Of a stretch of 14,191 bases of DNA, positions 12,868 through 14,191 are shown one piece after another. Source of the DNA: an uncultured Synechococcus sp. GTDB lineage: Bacteria > Cyanobacteriota > Cyanobacteriia > PCC-6307 > Cyanobiaceae. The DNA is taken from positions 1-14,191 of the forward strand of contig CALGVO010000116.1 in NCBI GenBank assembly GCA_937930135.1. Direction: 5' to 3'. The position numbers and the translations under genes were made by a program. A model generated the notes under the pieces. It did no database searches and had not been told where the DNA came from. It worked only from the letters and a program-made list of their open reading frames with translations. Numbering within the stretch: the stretch's first letter is position 1; the number at the start of each line of letters is the position of its first letter.

Positions 12868-13770
12868 ATGTCAACGCTGCAGATCCGGCCCCTCCAGCCC
12901 AATCAGGTGGATCGGCTCACCGATTGGGCCCGGCGTGAGGGGTTCGCGCCAGGCCTGGGCGATGTGGAGATCTACCGTCACACCGATCGTCAGGGGCTCT
13001 GGATCGGTTGGCTGGGCAGCGAGCCGGTGGGCTGCATCGCTGGGGTCCACTACAACCTCGAGTACGGCTTCATCGGGCTGTACATCGTTGTGCCTGAACA
13101 CCGCGGACTGGGCTATGGGCGACAGCTCTGGCAGCACGCCCTCGACCATCTCGCCGATCTCCCCTGCGTGGGTCTGGAAGCCGCGAGCAACCGGATTGAG
13201 GATTACACCGGCTGGGGGTTCCGTCCGGCCTCACCCACCACGCGCTGGCAGCGGATCAGTCAGCCGATGAGTCAGCGGATGAGTGGCGAGGCTGCTGAGC
13301 TCGTGGGCCCTGCCCTGCCGGAAGGGCTGCGACTGCTGGAGGGAGCGGCGATTCCCCAGGCCGCAGTGCAGCTCTACGACGCCCAGCGGGAACCGAGTCC
13401 GCGCCCCCACTTTCTCGCTGATTGGCTCGCCCATCGCGCCGGCACCGTCAAGGCCCTGATCGATGGCGAGGGTCGCTGCCATGGCTTCGGCCGCATCCGC
13501 CCCTGCCTGTTGCCGCGGGGGGAGGGGTGGCGCATCGGGCCGCTCCTCGCTGACACGCCTGCCTTGGCGGCATTGCTGATCCAACAGCTACTGAGCCAGC
13601 ATCCGGGGGTGGTGTTGATCGATTCGCCCGGGGCCAACCCCGGCGCTGGGCCGCTGCTGGCTGATCTGGGATTTGAGCGGGTGGGCGGCACCCTGCGGAT
13701 GTATCGCGGCCCCTGTCCTGCGGTTCCTCTGGATGACGTGTTTGGTCTGGCCTGCCTGGAGCTCGGTTGA
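12868..13770 (+). CDS. Two-domain GNAT acetyltransferase (YitH-like)
   Basis: 300 residues. The N-terminal GNAT domain (about 1-130) uses acetyl-CoA to acetylate an amine; its acetyl-CoA loop is IVVPEHRGLGYGRQLWQHAL with RGLGYG at 79-84, followed by VGLEAASNRIEDYTGWGF, the usual end of the domain. The C-terminal part (about 165-300) matches the second, degenerate GNAT-like domain found in YitH-type proteins, ending GFERVGGTLRMYRGP...DDVFGLACLELG. The substrate is unknown. The ATG at 12868 is the natural start, 78 bp from the divergent 41-residue gene. The stop TGA shares its last base with the ATG of the SRAP gene (TGATG), so the two are translationally coupled. Confidence 0.88.
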   Translation: MSTLQIRPLQPNQVDRLTDWARREGFAPGLGDVEIYRHTDRQGLWIGWLGSEPVGCIAGVHYNLEYGFIGLYIVVPEHRGLGYGRQLWQHALDHLADLPCVGLEAASNRIEDYTGWGFRPASPTTRWQRISQPMSQRMSGEAAELVGPALPEGLRLLEGAAIPQAAVQLYDAQREPSPRPHFLADWLAHRAGTVKALIDGEGRCHGFGRIRPCLLPRGEGWRIGPLLADTPALAALLIQQLLSQHPGVVLIDSPGANPGAGPLLADLGFERVGGTLRMYRGPCPAVPLDDVFGLACLELG

Positions 13771-14191
13771 TGTGCGGTCGTTTTGCCTTGAGCACCGAGG
13801 TCAACGGTTTGCCGGCGCCACTGCGGGAGCGGTTGGATGGGGAGCACCGGCGCCATTACGCCCCCAGGGATCTGATCCGCCCTGGTGAACCGCTGCTGGC
13901 CCTGCGGCGCGACGAGGGCAACACCGAGGCGTCCCTCATGCTCTGGGGGCTGATTCCCTCCTGGAGCAAGGATCCCTCCACCGGCCCCAGGCCCTTCAAT
14001 GCCCGTGCCGAAACCGTGGCCGAAAAGGCCAGTTTCCGTGGCGCCTGGCGACACCGGCGCTGCCTGATTCCGGCCACCTCGTTTTTCGAGAGGGGGCATC
14101 GGATCGCCCGGGACGACGGTCAGCCCTTCTGGATCGCCGGCCTCTGGGAGCGCTGGCTCGGGGCCGATGGCAGTGAGGTGGACACCTGCAC
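13770..14191 (+). CDS. SRAP-domain protein (YedK/HMCES family), 3' truncated by the window
   Basis: 140 codons are present, running off the right edge without a stop. SRAP proteins form a thiazolidine cross-link with abasic sites in single-stranded DNA through Cys2 and so shield them from breakage. MCGRFAL puts Cys2 at the N-terminus after Met removal. Further features: MLWGLIPSWSKDP, FNARAET (Asn and Arg of the DNA pocket), RRCLIPATSFFE and FWIAGLWERW. The usual GFYEW reads SFFERG here: the catalytic Glu is kept, but the aromatic residues differ, and the stretch before DGQPFWIAGLWE is about ten residues shorter than in common homologues. The active-site His expected further along lies outside the window. 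It overlaps the GNAT stop by one base. Confidence 0.9.
   Translation, partial: MCGRFALSTEVNGLPAPLRERLDGEHRRHYAPRDLIRPGEPLLALRRDEGNTEASLMLWGLIPSWSKDPSTGPRPFNARAETVAEKASFRGAWRHRRCLIPATSFFERGHRIARDDGQPFWIAGLWERWLGADGSEVDTC

Noticed and set aside
1..14191. tRNA, rRNA, insertion sequence, phage or defence genes
   Set aside because: None were seen on either strand; all sizeable frames are explained by the genes listed.

Overview
The window looks like chromosomal DNA of a GC-rich picocyanobacterium of the Cyanobium / marine Synechococcus type. The reasons are a high-light-inducible (Hli) chlorophyll-binding protein, a FutA/FutB-type ferric iron transporter, a PhoX phosphatase, several very small proteins, strong G/C preference at third codon positions and almost no intergenic space. 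I see no rRNA, tRNA, CRISPR array, insertion sequence or phage gene.

Layout. (1) 1-2428, plus strand: the 3' end of a phytase-like esterase gene, then a Tat-exported PhoX-family phosphatase; together they suggest organic phosphorus use outside the cytoplasm. (2) 2407-5009, minus strand: futB and futA, overlapping by 4 nt, with a good Fur-box match in the futA leader. PhoX enzymes need iron, and the iron transporter lies tail to tail with phoX, overlapping it by 22 bp. (3) 5070-5263, minus strand: an unannotated-looking 49-residue membrane microprotein with its own intrinsic terminator. (4) 5334-6756, minus strand: a COG0523 (CobW-type) metallochaperone GTPase with a 17-histidine loop, and a pterin-4a-carbinolamine dehydratase. 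(5) 6813-7058: a small secreted protein with two CPxG...C repeats. (6) 7068-7982, minus strand: a histone-deacetylase-like deacetylase. (7) 8048-10108, plus strand: an unknown 83-residue protein, a 58-residue microprotein and an M32 carboxypeptidase. (8) 10187-11943, plus strand: an orphan Nif11-domain protein, a small ORF coupled to a peroxiredoxin-fold protein that lacks the peroxidatic cysteine, and a flavin-binding PNPOx-like protein. (9) 11933-12789, minus strand: a compact set of a 41-residue membrane peptide, Hli and an unknown 159-residue protein. (10) 12868-14191, plus strand: a two-domain GNAT acetyltransferase overlapping a SRAP-family (HMCES/YedK) gene that runs off the window.

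No gap without a gene exceeds 100 bp. I found no clear large undescribed system. The most interesting material is the set of small proteins (49, 41, 58, 57 and 81 residues), the degenerate peroxiredoxin and the phosphorus/iron arrangement.
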